Of a DNA stretch of 64,000 nt, positions 8,532 through 17,345 are shown one piece after another (within the stretch, counting starts at the first letter, position 1; each line of letters starts with the position of its first letter). Under the pieces are notes generated by a model. That model was not told the DNA's origin. It saw only the letters and a list, made by a program, of their open reading frames with translations, and did not search any database. The translations under genes and the position numbers were made by a program. Source of the DNA: Roseovarius nitratireducens (GTDB taxonomy: Bacteria; Pseudomonadota; Alphaproteobacteria; Rhodobacterales; Rhodobacteraceae); the NCBI RefSeq assembly GCF_002925845.1, contig NZ_PDNI01000071.1, forward strand, positions 62,001-126,000, read 5' to 3'.

Positions 8532-8933
8532 ATGACCGATGACGTAATGACAATCCGGCAGATGTGCGATGCGTTCGACGTAACGCCACGCACCCTGCGA
8601 TTCTACGAATCCAAGGAGCTGCTGTCGCCTGTCCGGCAGGGCCAGCGGCGGCTCTTTACCCGGCGCGACCGTGCCCGGCTCAAGCTCATCCTGCGGGGCA
8701 AGCGCTTTGGCTTCAGCCTCGAGGATCTGCGCCAGTTGCTCGATCTCTACGACCGGGGCGATCAGCAATACACGCAGATCGCCGCCGCCTACGAGGTCGC
8801 GCGCGAGCGGCTTGCCGACATGGAACGCCAGCGCGCCGAGCTCGACACCGCAATCGCCGAGCTGCGCGAACAGATGACATGGGGCGAGCGGATGCTTGCC
8901 TCGCTAAAGGACAACCGCGACGCCGCCGAGTGA
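8532..8933 (+). CDS. MerR-family transcriptional regulator (second of tandem pair)
   Basis: A 133-residue MerR protein with the same layout as its upstream neighbour: [26 protein letters not shown] forms the DNA-binding helices and a Glu/Arg-rich coiled coil occupies about residues 85-125. The pair share the phrases [14 protein letters not shown] and FGF, so a tandem duplication followed by divergence is likely. No sensory cysteines are seen. ATG 8532 is preceded by GAGGCCCCGCC, a weak ribosome site. The acyl-CoA dehydrogenase gene follows 38 bases later, so it is probably in the same transcript and is the likely pathway regulator. Confidence 0.88.
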   Translation: MTDDVMTIRQMCDAFDVTPRTLRFYESKELLSPVRQGQRRLFTRRDRARLKLILRGKRFGFSLEDLRQLLDLYDRGDQQYTQIAAAYEVARERLADMERQRAELDTAIAELREQMTWGERMLASLKDNRDAAE

Positions 8934-8971
8934 CACCGGCCCGGCCATTACTTTTTGGGAGAGACAACCAG

Positions 8972-10750
8972 ATGCCAAGCTACACCGCACCCACCCGCGA
9001 CATGCAGTTCATCCTGCATGACGTGCTGAACGTGTCGCAGCAGGACATTCCGGGTTATGCCGAGCTTGAGCCCGACTTCACCGGCGCGGTGCTGGAAGAG
9101 GCGGGCAAGATTTCCTCCGAGGTGCTCGCGCCGCTAAACCCGGTCGGTGATACCGAGGGCTGTGTGCTGGAAAACGGCGTGGTGCGGACGCCCAAGGGCT
9201 TCAAGGAGGCCTTCGACCAGGTGCGCGAGGGCGGCTGGCCCGCGCTCGACCTGCCTGAGGAATATGGCGGGCAGAACATGCCCTATATCCTCGGAACGGC
9301 GGTGGGCGAGATGTTTTCGGCCGCCAACCAGGCCTTCACCATGTATCACGGACTAACCCACGGCGCGGCCTCGGCGATCCTCGCGCATGGCTCGGACCAG
9401 CAAAAGACCACCTACCTGCCGAAAATGGCCAGTTGCGACTGGACCGGCACGATGAACCTGACCGAGCCGCATTGCGGCACCGATCTGGGCCTGATGCGCA
9501 CCAAGGCCGAACCGCAGGAAGATGGCAGCTACAAGGTGACGGGGCAGAAGATCTTCATCTCGTCGGGTGAGCATGACATGACCGACAACATCATCCACCT
9601 GGTGCTGGCCAAGATCCCCGGCGGGCCCGAGGGGATCAAGGGCGTGTCGCTCTTCATCGTGCCCAAGTTCCTCGTGAACGAGGATGGCAGCCTCGGCGAC
9701 CGCAACGGCGTTTCCTGCGGCAAGATCGAGGAAAAGATGGGGATTCACGGCAATTCCACCTGCGTGATGAACTATGACGGCGCGACGGGCTATTTGCTGG
9801 GCGAGAAACACAAGGGCATGCGCGCCATGTTCACCATGATGAACGAGGCCCGCATCGGTGTCGGCATGCAGGGGCTCGCGCAGGCAGAGGTCGCCTACCA
9901 GAACGCGCTCGCCTATGCCAAGGACCGGCTCCAGGGCCGCGCGGTGACCGGCGCGGAAAATCCCGATGGGCCCGCCGACCCGCTGATCGTGCATCCCGAT
10001 ATCCGCCGCTCGCTGATGGACCAGAAGAGCTTTATCGAGGGCGCGCGCGCCTTCATGCTCTGGGGCGCGGAACTCATCGACCGCTCGCATCGCGGCGAGG
10101 ACGAGGCTGCCGAGGGGCTGATTTCGCTGATGACGCCCGTCATCAAGGGGTTCCTGACCGACGAGGGCTACGACATGACCGTGCTGGCACAGCAGGTCTA
10201 TGGCGGGCACGGCTATATCGAGGAATGGGGCATGTCGCAATTCACCCGCGACGCTCGCATCGCGATGATCTACGAGGGGGCCAATGGCGTGCAGGCGCTC
10301 GACTTGGTCGGGCGCAAGCTGACCTCCGATAGCGGCAAGCACGTCATGGCCTTCTTTGACATGGTCAAGGGTTTCCTCAAGGAGAACGAGGGCGACGAGG
10401 CTCTGAAAAAGGAGTTCCTCGACCCGCTCAAGGCCGCGTCCAAGGACCTTCAGGCTTCGGCGATGTTCTTCATGCAGAACGGCGTGAAGAACCCCAACGC
10501 GGCGCTGTCCGGATCATATGATTTCATGCACCTTTTTGGCCATGTCTGCCTTGGGCTGATGTGGGCGCGAATGGCCAAGGCGGCGCATGCGGCACTGGAT
10601 GCTGGTACGTCCGATGAGACGTTCTACCGCGCCAAGCTTGCCACGGGCCGCTTCTACATGCAGCGTCGCCTGCCCGCGACCGCGCTGCACCTCGCCCGCA
10701 TCGAAAGTGGCGCGGAGCCGGTGATGGCTCTGGAAGCGGAGGCTTTCTGA
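8972..10750 (+). CDS. Acyl-CoA dehydrogenase, long DmdC/AcdA type
   Basis: A 592-residue FAD-dependent acyl-CoA dehydrogenase with the extra C-terminal domain (PF12806-like) that distinguishes the DmdC/FadE group from ordinary 380-residue enzymes. Visible are [16 protein letters not shown] (FAD/substrate loop), [16 protein letters not shown], and the catalytic-base region [17 protein letters not shown] with Glu in the usual place. In roseobacters this family includes methylmercaptopropionyl-CoA dehydrogenase (DmdC) of DMSP demethylation and also fatty acyl-CoA dehydrogenases; sequence alone does not separate them. GGGAGAGA precedes the start. It heads a run of beta-oxidation genes, which favours fatty acyl substrates. 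Confidence 0.88.
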   Translation: MPSYTAPTRDMQFILHDVLNVSQQDIPGYAELEPDFTGAVLEEAGKISSEVLAPLNPVGDTEGCVLENGVVRTPKGFKEAFDQVREGGWPALDLPEEYGGQNMPYILGTAVGEMFSAANQAFTMYHGLTHGAASAILAHGSDQQKTTYLPKMASCDWTGTMNLTEPHCGTDLGLMRTKAEPQEDGSYKVTGQKIFISSGEHDMTDNIIHLVLAKIPGGPEGIKGVSLFIVPKFLVNEDGSLGDRNGVSCGKIEEKMGIHGNSTCVMNYDGATGYLLGEKHKGMRAMFTMMNEARIGVGMQGLAQAEVAYQNALAYAKDRLQGRAVTGAENPDGPADPLIVHPDIRRSLMDQKSFIEGARAFMLWGAELIDRSHRGEDEAAEGLISLMTPVIKGFLTDEGYDMTVLAQQVYGGHGYIEEWGMSQFTRDARIAMIYEGANGVQALDLVGRKLTSDSGKHVMAFFDMVKGFLKENEGDEALKKEFLDPLKAASKDLQASAMFFMQNGVKNPNAALSGSYDFMHLFGHVCLGLMWARMAKAAHAALDAGTSDETFYRAKLATGRFYMQRRLPATALHLARIESGAEPVMALEAEAF

Positions 10751-10775
10751 GGAAACGACCGGGAGGGAGGACACC

Positions 10776-10988
10776 ATGCCCAAGCGCTTTCGCCTCACCC
10801 GCCGCTTCAACGCGGCGATGACCGAGGACGGCTATCGTCGGTTACGAAAATTCGCGGCCGAGGCGGGGCTGGACGAGGGCGAAGCGCTGTCTTTCCTCTT
10901 CGAGAATTTCGACAGCGTGATCGACGAGGACACGTTCGCGCACCGGCTGCGCATATTCAATTCGGAGCTTGAGGCGCGCAAACGCTGA
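10776..10988 (+). CDS. Small basic/acidic protein between two dehydrogenase genes (70 aa)
   Basis: A 70-residue protein with a basic start ([12 protein letters not shown]) and an acidic middle, with no membrane segment or cysteine. The pattern [31 protein letters not shown] suggests two amphipathic helices; the N-terminal strand followed by helices is loosely like a ribbon-helix-helix fold, which is only a guess. GGGAGGAC precedes ATG. It is 25 bases after one acyl-CoA dehydrogenase gene and 23 before the next, so it is very likely translated as part of that operon. Confidence 0.7.
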   Translation: MPKRFRLTRRFNAAMTEDGYRRLRKFAAEAGLDEGEALSFLFENFDSVIDEDTFAHRLRIFNSELEARKR

Positions 10989-11011
10989 GCGAGGGAAAGG
11001 GAGGCCCGGCC

Positions 11012-12145
11012 ATGACATGGATGACGGACGAGCACCGGATGCTCGGCGAGATGACGGCGAAATTCATCAACGATGAATGGCGCCCGCATTACGAGCGCTG
11101 GCGCAAGGCAGGCATCATGGACCGCGAGACCTGGCAGCAGGCGGGTGAGCTGGGCCTGCTCTGCCCCTCTATCCCCGAGGAATACGGCGGTGCGGGCGGC
11201 GATTTCGGGCACGAGGCGGTGATCTGCATCGAACAGAGCCGCGCCAACCTCGCAAGTTGGGGCAATCCGATCCATTCCGGCATCGTCGCGCATTACATCC
11301 TCGCCTACGGCTCCGAGGAGCAGAAGAAGACATGGCTGCCGAAAATGGTCTCGGGCGAGATGGTCGGTGCCCTCGCCATGACCGAGCCCGCCGCCGGATC
11401 GGATGTGCAGGGGATCAAGACCCGCGCCGTGCGCGACGGCAACGCTTACCGCCTTTCGGGACAAAAGACCTTCATCACCAATGGCCAGCACGCCGACCTG
11501 ATCATCGTTGCGGCCAAGACCGACCCGAAGGAGGGCGCAAAGGGCATCTCGCTTGTCGTGGTCGAAACCGAGGGCGCGACAGGTTTCGCGCGGGGGTGCA
11601 ACCTCGAAAAGGTGTGGCTGCACGCGGGCGACACGTCCGAGTTGTTCTTCGACAATGTCGAAATACCGCCCGAGAACATCCTCGGGCAGGAAGAGGGGCG
11701 CGGCTTCTACCAGATGATGGAGCAACTGCCGCAGGAACGTCTGATCATCGCCTGCGGCGCGCAAGGTGCGATGGAAGGCGCAGTGGAGCGCACGATTTCA
11801 TATTGCAAGGAGCGCCAGGCCTTCGGCGGCCCGATCCTGCAATTCCAGAACACCCGCTTCAAACTGGCCGAATGTCAGACGAAAACCGCCGTGTGCCGCG
11901 CCTTCATGGACGAATGCATTGCCGAGCACATGCGCGGCGAGCTGAGCGTGGAAAAGGCCGCGATGGCGAAATACTGGCTGACGGATGCGCAGGGCGAGGT
12001 GCTGGATGAGTGCCTGCAACTGCATGGCGGCTATGGCTACATGCAGGAATACGACATCGCCGAGATGTGGGCCGATGCCCGGGTGCAGCGCATCTATGGC
12101 GGCACCAACGAGATCATGAAAGAGCTGATCGCGAGGGCGCTGTGA
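11012..12145 (+). CDS. Acyl-CoA dehydrogenase, LCAD-like
   Basis: A 377-residue acyl-CoA dehydrogenase for a first step of beta-oxidation. It carries [18 protein letters not shown] and [17 protein letters not shown]. At the position where medium-chain enzymes have the catalytic Glu (YEG), it has [15 protein letters not shown], as in long-chain and isovaleryl-CoA dehydrogenases, whose base lies earlier on another helix; the LPQERL segment here matches that region of LCAD. So the active site is intact but of the LCAD/IVD arrangement. GGGAGG is present 12-15 bases before ATG. It is in the operon with the DmdC-like enzyme. Confidence 0.9.
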   Translation: MTWMTDEHRMLGEMTAKFINDEWRPHYERWRKAGIMDRETWQQAGELGLLCPSIPEEYGGAGGDFGHEAVICIEQSRANLASWGNPIHSGIVAHYILAYGSEEQKKTWLPKMVSGEMVGALAMTEPAAGSDVQGIKTRAVRDGNAYRLSGQKTFITNGQHADLIIVAAKTDPKEGAKGISLVVVETEGATGFARGCNLEKVWLHAGDTSELFFDNVEIPPENILGQEEGRGFYQMMEQLPQERLIIACGAQGAMEGAVERTISYCKERQAFGGPILQFQNTRFKLAECQTKTAVCRAFMDECIAEHMRGELSVEKAAMAKYWLTDAQGEVLDECLQLHGGYGYMQEYDIAEMWADARVQRIYGGTNEIMKELIARAL

Positions 12146-12192
12146 TGGTCTGGGCCGTGGTGCATATGGCCGGGGGCGGATGCCTCCGGCGG

Positions 12193-12215
12193 GGATATTT
12201 GGGGCAAGATGAAAG
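12193..12215 (+). repeat. Recurrent gene-end motif, copy 1 (plus orientation)
   Basis: ATATTTGGGGCAAGATGAAA preceded by GCCTCCGGCGGGG, 48 bases after an acyl-CoA dehydrogenase stop. Related sequences occur at 12362-12383, 56475-56498, 56507-56530 and 60089-60110. I recognise this type of sequence as common between genes in Rhodobacteraceae; its function is not known to me. Confidence 0.6.
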
Positions 12216-12361
12216 GGCAGAGGTCCACCCTGCCGCGCGCGCGGGCCAATTGGCATCAGGCGCTGCGACAGGGCTTCACCTTGCACGTCCATCGGCTTCC
12301 CAGCCTGTAACGCGAGACCATCAAACCGCATCAACCCTAATTAATGATGAACAACTCCAAA

Positions 12362-12383
12362 CTTCATCTTGCCAAAAATATCC
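12362..12383 (-). repeat. Recurrent gene-end motif, copy 2 (minus orientation)
   Basis: CTTCATCTTGCCAAAAATAT on the plus strand, that is ATATTTTTGGCAAGATGAAG on the minus strand. It is the inverted partner of the copy at 12193-12215, about 150 bases away, in the 268-base gap before the glutathione transferase gene. The remainder of that gap shows no gene. Confidence 0.6.
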
Positions 12384-12413
12384 AAATCCAACACCCCCAC
12401 AGGGAGCCACGCC

Positions 12414-13049
12414 ATGACCATCAAACTCCACTGCTTCGGCGAGAGCGGCAACGCTTACAAGGCGGCGCTGGCGCTGGAGCTTTCCGGCCTCAACTGGGAA
12501 CCGGTCTTCGTCGATTTCTTTGGCGGCGAGACGCGCGGCGAGGATTTCCGTGAAATCAACGTGATGGGCGAGGTGCCGGTGCTGGTGGACGGGGACACCA
12601 CCTTGACGCAATCGGGCGTCATACAGATGTACATAACGGAAAAGACTGGAAAATTCGGCGGCACGACGCCGCAGGAGGCGCGCGAGGTGATGCGCTGGAT
12701 GTTCTGGGACAATCACAAGCTCAGCTCGCAGGCGGGGACGACGCGGTTCCTCATGAACTTCCTGCCCGAGGAGAAGCGCCCCCAAGAGGTGATCGGTTTC
12801 ATGCAGGGCCGGCTCAAGGCGGCCTACACCGCCCTCGACGCGCATCTGAGAGGCCGCGACTGGATCGTGGGCGCGGCACCCACCAATGCCGATCTGAGCT
12901 GCTGCGGCTACCTCTTCTACCCGGAACCTTTCGGCTTTGATCGCGAGGACTGGACCGAAATCGACCGGTGGCTCTCGAATATAGAGGGCCTGCCGGGTTG
13001 GAAACACCCCTATGACCTGATGCCCGGCAGCCCCGCTGACCGCGCCTGA
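12414..13049 (+). CDS. Glutathione S-transferase family protein
   Basis: A 211-residue cytosolic GST. The N-terminal thioredoxin-like domain (MTIKLHCFGESGNAYKAALA, then INVMGEVPVLVDGDTTLTQS with the cis-proline of the glutathione site) is followed by an all-helical domain with the N-capping pattern TNADLSCCGYLFY. Family members conjugate glutathione to electrophiles or act as glutathione-dependent isomerases. AGGGAG precedes ATG 12414. It is 14 bases upstream of the thiolase gene, so it belongs to the fatty-acid operon, perhaps detoxifying reactive enoyl or aldehyde intermediates; that role is inferred. Confidence 0.87.
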   Translation: MTIKLHCFGESGNAYKAALALELSGLNWEPVFVDFFGGETRGEDFREINVMGEVPVLVDGDTTLTQSGVIQMYITEKTGKFGGTTPQEAREVMRWMFWDNHKLSSQAGTTRFLMNFLPEEKRPQEVIGFMQGRLKAAYTALDAHLRGRDWIVGAAPTNADLSCCGYLFYPEPFGFDREDWTEIDRWLSNIEGLPGWKHPYDLMPGSPADRA

Positions 13050-13063
13050 CAAAGGAGACGGAG

Positions 13064-14275
13064 ATGACAGACGCCTATATCTACGACGCCGTGCGCTCAC
13101 CCCGCGGCAAGGGCCGCAAGGATGGCGCCCTGCACGAGGTGACGAGCGCCCGCCTCTCGGCGCATGTGCTCAACGCGCTGAGAGAGCGCAACGGCCTTGA
13201 CGGCCATGCCGTCGAGGACGTGATCTGGGGCAATGCCACGCAGGTTATGGAGCAGGGCGGCTGTCTTGCGCGCACCGCCGTGCTGGCCTCTGATTTGGAT
13301 GAGCGCATCCCCGGCCTGTCGATCAACCGCTTCTGTGCGAGCGGCATGGAGGCCGTGAACCTCGCCGCCAACCAGGTGCGCGCAGGCGCCGGTGACGGCT
13401 ACATAGCGGGCGGGGTCGAGATGATGGGCCGGGTCGCCATGGGCAGCGATGGGGCGGCTATCGCCGTCGATCCGAGCATCGCCATGAAGACCTATTTCGT
13501 GCCGCAGGGCATCTCGGCCGACATCATCGCCACCGAATACGGCTTCTCGCGCGACGACGCCGACGCGCTCGCCGTGGAATCGCAACGCCGTGCTGCTGAG
13601 GCCTGGGGCGACCGGCGCTTCGACCGGTCGATCATCGAGATCAGGGACCAGAACGGCCTGTCGATTCTCGACCATGACGAGCACATGCGCCCCGGCACCG
13701 ACATGCAATCGCTTGGCGCGCTCAAGCCCAGCTTCAAGGAGATGGGCGAGGTGATGCCGGGCTTCGATGCCGTGGCCAAGCTGAAATACCCCCATCTCGA
13801 GGCGATCAACCACATCCACCACGCCGGGAACTCGTCCGGCATCGTCGACGGGGCGGCGGGCGTGCTCGTGGGCAGTAAGGCGTTCGGCGAGAAATGGGGC
13901 CTGACACCCCGCGCCCGCGTCCGCCAGACCACCAAGATCGGCACCGATCCGACGATCATGCTGACCGGGCCAGTGCCTGCCACCGAAAAGGCGCTGAAAG
14001 ACAGCGGCATGGCGATTTCGGATATCGATCTTTTCGAGGTCAACGAGGCGTTCTCCGCCGTCGTCCTGCGCTTCATGCAGGCGTTCGACGTGGATCATTC
14101 ACGTGTGAACGTCAATGGCGGGGCCATCGCCATGGGCCACCCGCTGGGGGCCTCGGGGGCGATCATCATCGGCACGCTTCTGGATGAGCTGGAGCGCACT
14201 GGCAAGGGTGTGGGGCTCGCCACGCTCTGCGTCGCGTCGGGCATGGGTGCCGCCACCATCATCGAACGCGTGTAA
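13064..14275 (+). CDS. fadA: Acetyl-CoA acyltransferase (thiolase)
   Basis: A 403-residue thiolase that cleaves 3-ketoacyl-CoA with CoA in the last step of beta-oxidation. The catalytic triad is complete: the nucleophile Cys91 in NRFCASGMEAV, His359 in GGAIAMGHPLGASGA, and Cys389 in CVASGMGA. The NEAF segment (VNEAFSAVV) is present. AAAGGAGACGG precedes the start. Sixteen bases separate it from the FadB-type gene, matching the two subunits of the trifunctional complex. Acting as acetoacetyl-CoA thiolase is possible, but the context favours FadA/FadI. Confidence 0.93.
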   Translation: MTDAYIYDAVRSPRGKGRKDGALHEVTSARLSAHVLNALRERNGLDGHAVEDVIWGNATQVMEQGGCLARTAVLASDLDERIPGLSINRFCASGMEAVNLAANQVRAGAGDGYIAGGVEMMGRVAMGSDGAAIAVDPSIAMKTYFVPQGISADIIATEYGFSRDDADALAVESQRRAAEAWGDRRFDRSIIEIRDQNGLSILDHDEHMRPGTDMQSLGALKPSFKEMGEVMPGFDAVAKLKYPHLEAINHIHHAGNSSGIVDGAAGVLVGSKAFGEKWGLTPRARVRQTTKIGTDPTIMLTGPVPATEKALKDSGMAISDIDLFEVNEAFSAVVLRFMQAFDVDHSRVNVNGGAIAMGHPLGASGAIIIGTLLDELERTGKGVGLATLCVASGMGAATIIERV

Positions 14276-14290
14276 GGGGAGACTGCGACA

Positions 14291-16486
14291 ATGACCGATT
14301 TCACCATGGAAAAAGGCGCCGACGGCGTCGCGATCATCACTTGGGACACGGCTGGCAAGTCTATGAACGTGATGAATTCCCAGGGCTTTCTCGACCTCGA
14401 GGCGCTGATCGACGACGCGCTCGCGGATGATGCCGTCAAGGGCGTGATCCTGACCTCCGGCAAGGAAGGGTCTTTCGCCGGGGGCATGGATCTCAACATC
14501 ATCGCCAAGATGCGGGACGATGCGGGCGATGAGCCTGCCAAGGGTCTCTTCGAGGGCGTGATGGGCATGCATGCCATCCTGCGCAAGATCGAGCGCGCGG
14601 GCATGGACGACAAGAACAAGGGCGGCAAGCCGATTGCCGCCGCCCTGCCGGGCACGGCGCTCGGCATCGGGCTCGAGATTCCGCTCGCCTGCCACCGCAT
14701 CTTTGCCGCCGACAACGCATCGGCCAAGATCGGCCTGCCCGAGATCATGGTCGGCATCTTTCCCGGCGCGGGCGGCACCACGCGGCTGGTGCGCAAGCTG
14801 GGGGCCATGGGGGCCTCGCCGCTCTTGCTCGAAGGCAAGCTGAACGACCCGAAGAAGGCCAAGTCCGCCGGAGTGGTGGACGAGGTCGTGCCCGCCGACG
14901 AGCTGCTCGACAAGGCCCGCGAATGGGTGCTGTCGAACCCGTCCATCGTCAAGCCGTGGGACGAGAAGGGCTACAAGATGCCCGGCGGCGCGCCCTATCA
15001 CCCGGCGGGATTCATGACCTTCGTGGGCGCCTCCGCCATGGTCAATGGCAAGACCCAAGGCGCGTTCCCGGCGGCCAAGGCGCTCCTGTCTGCTGTCTAC
15101 GAAGGCGCGCTCGTGCCGTTTGATACCGCGCTGAAGATCGAGGCGCGCTGGTTCACCCATGTGTTGATGGACCCGAGTTCCAGCGCCATGATCCGCTCGC
15201 TCTTCATCAACAAGGAGGCACTGGAGAAGGGCGCAAACCGCCCCGATGCCCCCGACCAGAAGGTGCGCAAGCTCGGTGTGCTGGGTGCGGGCATGATGGG
15301 CGCGGGCATCACGCTCGTCTCGGCGCAGGCCGGGATGGAGGTTGTGCTCATCGACCAGAGCCAGGAGGCGGCCGAGCGCGGCAAATCCTACACTGCCGAT
15401 TACATGGACAAGGGCATCAAGCGCGGCAAGGCCACCGAGGACAAGAAGGCCGAGATGCTGGACCGCATCACCGCCACCACCGATTACGGTGCGCTCAAGG
15501 GCTGTGACCTGATCATCGAGGCGGTGTTCGAGGACCCGGGCATCAAGGCCGAGGCCACGAAGAAGGCGCTCGCGGAGGTGGACGAAAACTGCATCTTCGC
15601 CACCAATACCTCGACCCTGCCAATCACCGATCTGGCGCAGGCCAGCGACCGGCCAGAGGATTTCATCGGCATCCACTTCTTCTCGCCGGTGGAAAAGATG
15701 TATCTCGTCGAGATCATCAAGGGGCAGGCGACCGGCCCGCGCGCCGTGGCAAAGGCACTTGATTACGTGCGCCAGATCCGGAAGACGCCCATCGTCGTCA
15801 ATGACGCGCGGTTCTTCTACTGCAACCGCTGTATCATCCCCTACATCAACGAAGGCATCCGCATGGTGGCCGAGGGCGTGGCCCCTGCGCTGATCGACAA
15901 TGCCGCGCGGCAATTGGGCTTCCCGGTCGGGCCGCTGCAACTGGTCGACGAGACCTCGATCGACCTCGGCGCAAAGATCGCACGGGCGACCAGGGCGGCG
16001 ATGGGAGACGACTATCCCGACGAGGCCGTGGACGAGGTGATCTTCTGGATGGAGGGCGAGGGACGGCTCGGCCGCAAGGCGGGTGCCGGGTTCTTCGACT
16101 ACGATGAAAAGGGCAAGCGGCAGGGCTATTGGCCGGGCCTCGTCGAGAAATACCCCCGCGCCGAGGAACAGCCCGATCTCATCGAGGTGCAGCACCGCCT
16201 GATGTTCGCGCAGGTGCTCGAGGCGGTGCGCGCGTTCGAGGATGGCGTACTCGAGGATATCCGCGAGGGTGACGTGGGCGCGATCCTTGCCTGGGGCTTC
16301 GCCCCGTGGTCGGGCGGACCCTTCTCTTGGCTCGACATCATTGGCACGCCCTATGCGGCCGAGCGCTGCGACCAACTGACCGCCAGATTCGGCCCCCGCT
16401 TCACCACGCCGGCGCTGTTGCGCGAGATGGCCGACAAGGGGCAGGGCTTCTACGCTCGCTTCGGGCAAGAGGCACAGGCGGCCTGA
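14291..16486 (+). CDS. fadB: Multifunctional FadB/FadJ: enoyl-CoA hydratase and 3-hydroxyacyl-CoA dehydrogenase
   Basis: A 731-residue bifunctional enzyme for the two middle steps of beta-oxidation. Residues 1 to about 300 form the crotonase domain, with the two catalytic glutamates visible in GLEIPLACHRIFAADN and GLPEIMVGIFPGAGG. From about residue 320 the NAD-binding fold begins (GVLGAGMMGAGI), and IHFFSPVEKMYLVEII holds the dehydrogenase histidine. Two C-terminal helical domains complete the standard architecture. GGGGAGAC precedes the start. The order thiolase then FadB-type protein resembles fadIJ; I use fadB as a general symbol. It is the last gene of the oxidation cluster. Confidence 0.93.
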   Translation: MTDFTMEKGADGVAIITWDTAGKSMNVMNSQGFLDLEALIDDALADDAVKGVILTSGKEGSFAGGMDLNIIAKMRDDAGDEPAKGLFEGVMGMHAILRKIERAGMDDKNKGGKPIAAALPGTALGIGLEIPLACHRIFAADNASAKIGLPEIMVGIFPGAGGTTRLVRKLGAMGASPLLLEGKLNDPKKAKSAGVVDEVVPADELLDKAREWVLSNPSIVKPWDEKGYKMPGGAPYHPAGFMTFVGASAMVNGKTQGAFPAAKALLSAVYEGALVPFDTALKIEARWFTHVLMDPSSSAMIRSLFINKEALEKGANRPDAPDQKVRKLGVLGAGMMGAGITLVSAQAGMEVVLIDQSQEAAERGKSYTADYMDKGIKRGKATEDKKAEMLDRITATTDYGALKGCDLIIEAVFEDPGIKAEATKKALAEVDENCIFATNTSTLPITDLAQASDRPEDFIGIHFFSPVEKMYLVEIIKGQATGPRAVAKALDYVRQIRKTPIVVNDARFFYCNRCIIPYINEGIRMVAEGVAPALIDNAARQLGFPVGPLQLVDETSIDLGAKIARATRAAMGDDYPDEAVDEVIFWMEGEGRLGRKAGAGFFDYDEKGKRQGYWPGLVEKYPRAEEQPDLIEVQHRLMFAQVLEAVRAFEDGVLEDIREGDVGAILAWGFAPWSGGPFSWLDIIGTPYAAERCDQLTARFGPRFTTPALLREMADKGQGFYARFGQEAQAA

Positions 16487-16495
16487 GCCACATGG

Positions 16496-16528
16496 CCCGG
16501 CGCCGAGCCTATCGGGTGCGGCGCCGGG
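16496..16528. terminator. Hairpin between convergent genes
   Basis: CCCGGCGCCG and CGGCGCCGGG form a perfect 10-bp stem around a 13-base loop, ten bases after the fadB stop and immediately beside the stop of the convergent gene. This is a bidirectional terminator candidate with no T tract. Confidence 0.5.
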
Positions 16529-17185
16529 TCAACGCCGCTCCGGAACGCGCGCCGCCTCCAGGTCGCGGCTTTCCTGCGCGGCGAGGAACGCGTCGGCCTC
16601 TCCGGCGTCGAGATGGCGGATCATGCGCCCCCCGATCACTGACCGCAGGCCGTCATCCCCGGCCAGCAGGCTCGCTGTCTGCGTCAGCGGCGGACAAAGG
16701 AGCCACGTCCCACCGGCGGCCAGTACGAACTGCTCGGAGCGAAAGACCAGCCGGAACAGGTGCGCGCCGCGGGGCGGGTCCGCCAGGACAATACCTCGAA
16801 ACCCCGCCAGATCGCCGGCCCGAATCGTGACATGGCCTGTCCCCAGGTGCTGGCGCAGCTCGGTGTCGTGCATCAGCACCCGCATGTCCTGTTGCAGCAG
16901 GAACGCTTCGCGATTGCCGAGCGTGTGCGGCGGCACCTCGAGGGGGCGTACCACCGAGGGGCAATCGACGGGGTCGAGCCAGATACGCTCGCGGGTCAGC
17001 TCGTCGGGCTTCATCCGGCCTTTGGGGAACACGTGCAGGTGATCGTGGCGATCGATCTTCTCAGCCCTTCGCCAGCCGCCGCGCACGCGTAGCGCCGTGC
17101 CCTCGATAAGGCCGGGGGCCCCGCAACGCGCGCATCCGGTCTCGGTCAGTCGTCGAGTGCAAACATGACGGGAAAACGGGAACAC
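16529..17185 (-). CDS. Unknown protein with N-terminal cysteine cluster (218 aa)
   Basis: I do not recognise the family. The 218-residue protein has an N-terminal CTRRLTETGCARC segment with three spaced cysteines that could help bind a metal, then a soluble domain of mixed content with no membrane helix. The GTG start at 17185 is supported by GAGAGG seven bases before it. A strong promoter lies 42-70 bases upstream. It converges on fadB and has no operon partner, so context says little. Confidence 0.7.
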   Translation of the reverse strand: MFPFSRHVCTRRLTETGCARCGAPGLIEGTALRVRGGWRRAEKIDRHDHLHVFPKGRMKPDELTRERIWLDPVDCPSVVRPLEVPPHTLGNREAFLLQQDMRVLMHDTELRQHLGTGHVTIRAGDLAGFRGIVLADPPRGAHLFRLVFRSEQFVLAAGGTWLLCPPLTQTASLLAGDDGLRSVIGGRMIRHLDAGEADAFLAAQESRDLEAARVPERR

Positions 17186-17226
17186 GATGCGATCCTCTCG
17201 ATCGTTTACACTCCCCCATGACGCGA

Positions 17227-17255
17227 ATTATACGCATATAGCTTTCGGAAAACAA
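17227..17255 (-). promoter_or_regulatory. Strong sigma-70-type promoter
   Basis: On the minus strand: TTGTTT (17255-17250), a 17-base spacer and a perfect TATAAT (17232-17227). Transcription would start near 17220 and give a short leader to the GTG at 17185. This is the best consensus promoter I found in the window and is unusual for such a GC-rich genome. Confidence 0.7.
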
Positions 17256-17345
17256 GAAAATCCCGCCCTGCACACGCACGCCGACGCAATCTTGGGTTTG
17301 CGCCCTGCGCAATCCCGGTCTCCGGCGCCACCAACGAAGCGACCG

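Noticed and set aside
14099-16468. 789-codon open frame on the minus strand opposite fadB
   Set aside because: Shadow of the thiolase end and fadB; the real proteins are full length with all catalytic residues.
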